34,179 nt of DNA from Dehalococcoidia bacterium UBA2979 (GTDB lineage Bacteria; Chloroflexota; Dehalococcoidia; UBA2979). The stretch's first letter is position 1; the number at the start of each line of letters is the position of its first letter. The position numbers and the translations under genes were made by a program. A model generated the notes under the pieces. That model had not been told where the DNA came from, searched no databases, and was given only the letters and a program-made list of their open reading frames with translations. The stretch is taken from positions 1-34,179 of the forward strand of contig DEAP01000104.1 of NCBI GenBank assembly GCA_002348225.1, given 5' to 3'. Positions 33,177-34,179 of this stretch are shown in pieces.

Positions 33177-34121
33177 TCACCTCACCCTAATTCTCGGATC
33201 AACAAGCCCGTAAGCAATATCGGCAAGCATATTTGCAAACGTAAAAATACCAACGAATACTGCGAGCATGGCTTGAATCATCACATAGTCGCGCCCGGTC
33301 ACAGCTCCAACTATGAGGCTACCAAAACCAGGTCGTGAGAAGACTACCTCCACAACGATAGCCCCTGTGATCAGTCCTCCGACCTGCAGCGCCGCCACAG
33401 TGATTAAAGGTATTAATGCGTTCCGCAACGCATGCCTGAGAACCACACTAGTTTCTTTTAGTCCTTTCGCACGTGCAGTCCTCACATAGTCTTGGTTCAT
33501 TACTTCCTGGATTGAGGCCCTGACGAATCTAGCAAGTACTGACGCCAGTGAAGACCCCACGGCTATCGTCGGGAGAATAAGGAAGCGCATAGCTTCGATG
33601 GGATTTTCGTTCACGCCGACGCGTCCCGAAATCGGTAATAAATGTAAATGGACACCAATGAGCCAAAGAAGAAGCAATCCGAGGATAAAGTTTGGTATCC
33701 CGAGTGTAGAAATAGTGAATATTGTCGCGAAATAATCTGCGATGCCTCCTGGTTTCAAACCAGCGAAAATACCGATAGGTAGCCCTACCAAAAATGCAAA
33801 CAAGTACCCAGCAACTGCGATTTCGAGCGTGGGGATTACTGCTGATTTAAGCAGATCACGAACAGGTAAATTTTTAATATATGACTTGCCAAAGTCGCCA
33901 TTGAAGGCATCAGAGACCCAACTAACATACTGGGTATAGAGTGGATCATTCAGGCCGAGTTCTTCTCGTACAGCAGCAACCTCTTCGATTGATGCATCTT
34001 CGGGTGCCATCAATTCAGCGGGATCACCTGGTATCAAACGTACGAGGCTGAAAATAATCATACTGCTGAGAATGATGACTAAAACTGTCTGGCCGAGCCG
34101 ATTGACAATATACTGACCCAT
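33177..34121 (-). CDS. Dpp/Opp-type ABC transporter permease (DppB-like)
   Basis: A 314-residue permease with the DppB pattern: first helix at 11-30, then RLIPGDPAELMAP (28-40), a periplasmic stretch ending GDFGKSY, five more helices, and the EAA-type loop QDYVRTARAKGL (210-221). AAGGA lies 5-6 nt before the ATG at 34121. It is the first permease gene of the unit and is directly followed by the DppC-like gene. A substrate-binding protein gene is expected just beyond the window end. With the neighbouring sulfatase convergent, a link between import and desulfation is only a guess. Confidence 0.95.
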   Translation of the reverse strand: MGQYIVNRLGQTVLVIILSSMIIFSLVRLIPGDPAELMAPEDASIEEVAAVREELGLNDPLYTQYVSWVSDAFNGDFGKSYIKNLPVRDLLKSAVIPTLEIAVAGYLFAFLVGLPIGIFAGLKPGGIADYFATIFTISTLGIPNFILGLLLLWLIGVHLHLLPISGRVGVNENPIEAMRFLILPTIAVGSSLASVLARFVRASIQEVMNQDYVRTARAKGLKETSVVLRHALRNALIPLITVAALQVGGLITGAIVVEVVFSRPGFGSLIVGAVTGRDYVMIQAMLAVFVGIFTFANMLADIAYGLVDPRIRVR

Positions 34122-34179
34122 TTGATTCCTTAAAACTTAACTGTTCTCATACAAAGCTCTATTATCATCACAACTCGGT

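Noticed and set aside
1..34179. Horizontally acquired island, prophage or transposon
   Set aside because: No integrase, transposase, terminal repeat, tRNA junction or obvious shift in base use was seen.

Overview
This window looks like a slice of a free-living, aerobic, probably marine bacterial chromosome of moderate GC and high gene density. The gene content suggests a SAR202-type member of the Chloroflexota: an enolase-superfamily enzyme, many VOC, SnoaL, dioxygenase, GMC and sulfatase genes of the kind used on refractory organic matter, a peptidoglycan-binding-domain efflux adaptor that fits a single-membrane envelope, and a heme A synthase. That assignment is inference from content; no rRNA or other phylogenetic marker apart from a truncated typA is present. 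No tRNA, rRNA, CRISPR array, insertion sequence, integrase or phage gene was seen.

Layout. 1-1576: 3' part of typA. 1573-7160: acyl/ester catabolism. It holds an operon of a phosphotriesterase-family hydrolase and an epimerase-like VOC protein, a divergent phytanoyl-CoA dioxygenase, an operon of thiolase-like protein, DUF35 Zn-ribbon/OB partner and metallophosphoesterase, and two tandem hotdog proteins going the other way. 7175-8841: gamma-carbonic-anhydrase-like protein facing a HisC-type aminotransferase. 8842-11539: a methionine unit with a good promoter, a long structured leader encoding a Met-rich 16-residue peptide, then metY and metA. 11555-16406: lipoprotein, adaptor, ATPase and permease of a MacAB-like ABC exporter, all on the minus strand and overlapping by ATGA junctions. 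16558-18547: enolase-superfamily dehydratase and crotonase.

18561-22991 holds, on the minus strand, a DEAD-box helicase, an unlisted 53-residue membrane microprotein, heme A synthase, a D-2-hydroxyacid dehydrogenase and a DUF4395 membrane protein. 23145-34121 is a second catabolic stretch: a glyoxalase-like protein, two paralogous SnoaL-like proteins, an N-acyl-D-amino-acid deacylase, a GMC oxidoreductase, a Zn alcohol dehydrogenase, a cytosolic-looking sulfatase with an extra C-terminal beta domain, and two Dpp/Opp-type permeases whose other components must lie outside the window.

How it fits together. MetA carries the glutamate associated with acetyl-CoA use and would feed O-acetylhomoserine to MetY. 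The leader peptide ends in Cys-Met-Met codons that form one strand of a hairpin, which suggests control by charged tRNA-Met; this is the most interesting regulatory candidate. Many catabolic enzymes keep their fold motifs but have replaced a catalytic or metal-binding residue (VOC 1573, thiolase 5063, enolase 16558, deacylase 24628, phosphoesterase 3975). This suggests diversified chemistry, or shared lineage features, rather than textbook reactions. Seven convergent gene pairs are present; in six the stop codons are 15 bp apart or less, or overlap, and no hairpin-plus-T-tract terminator is visible.
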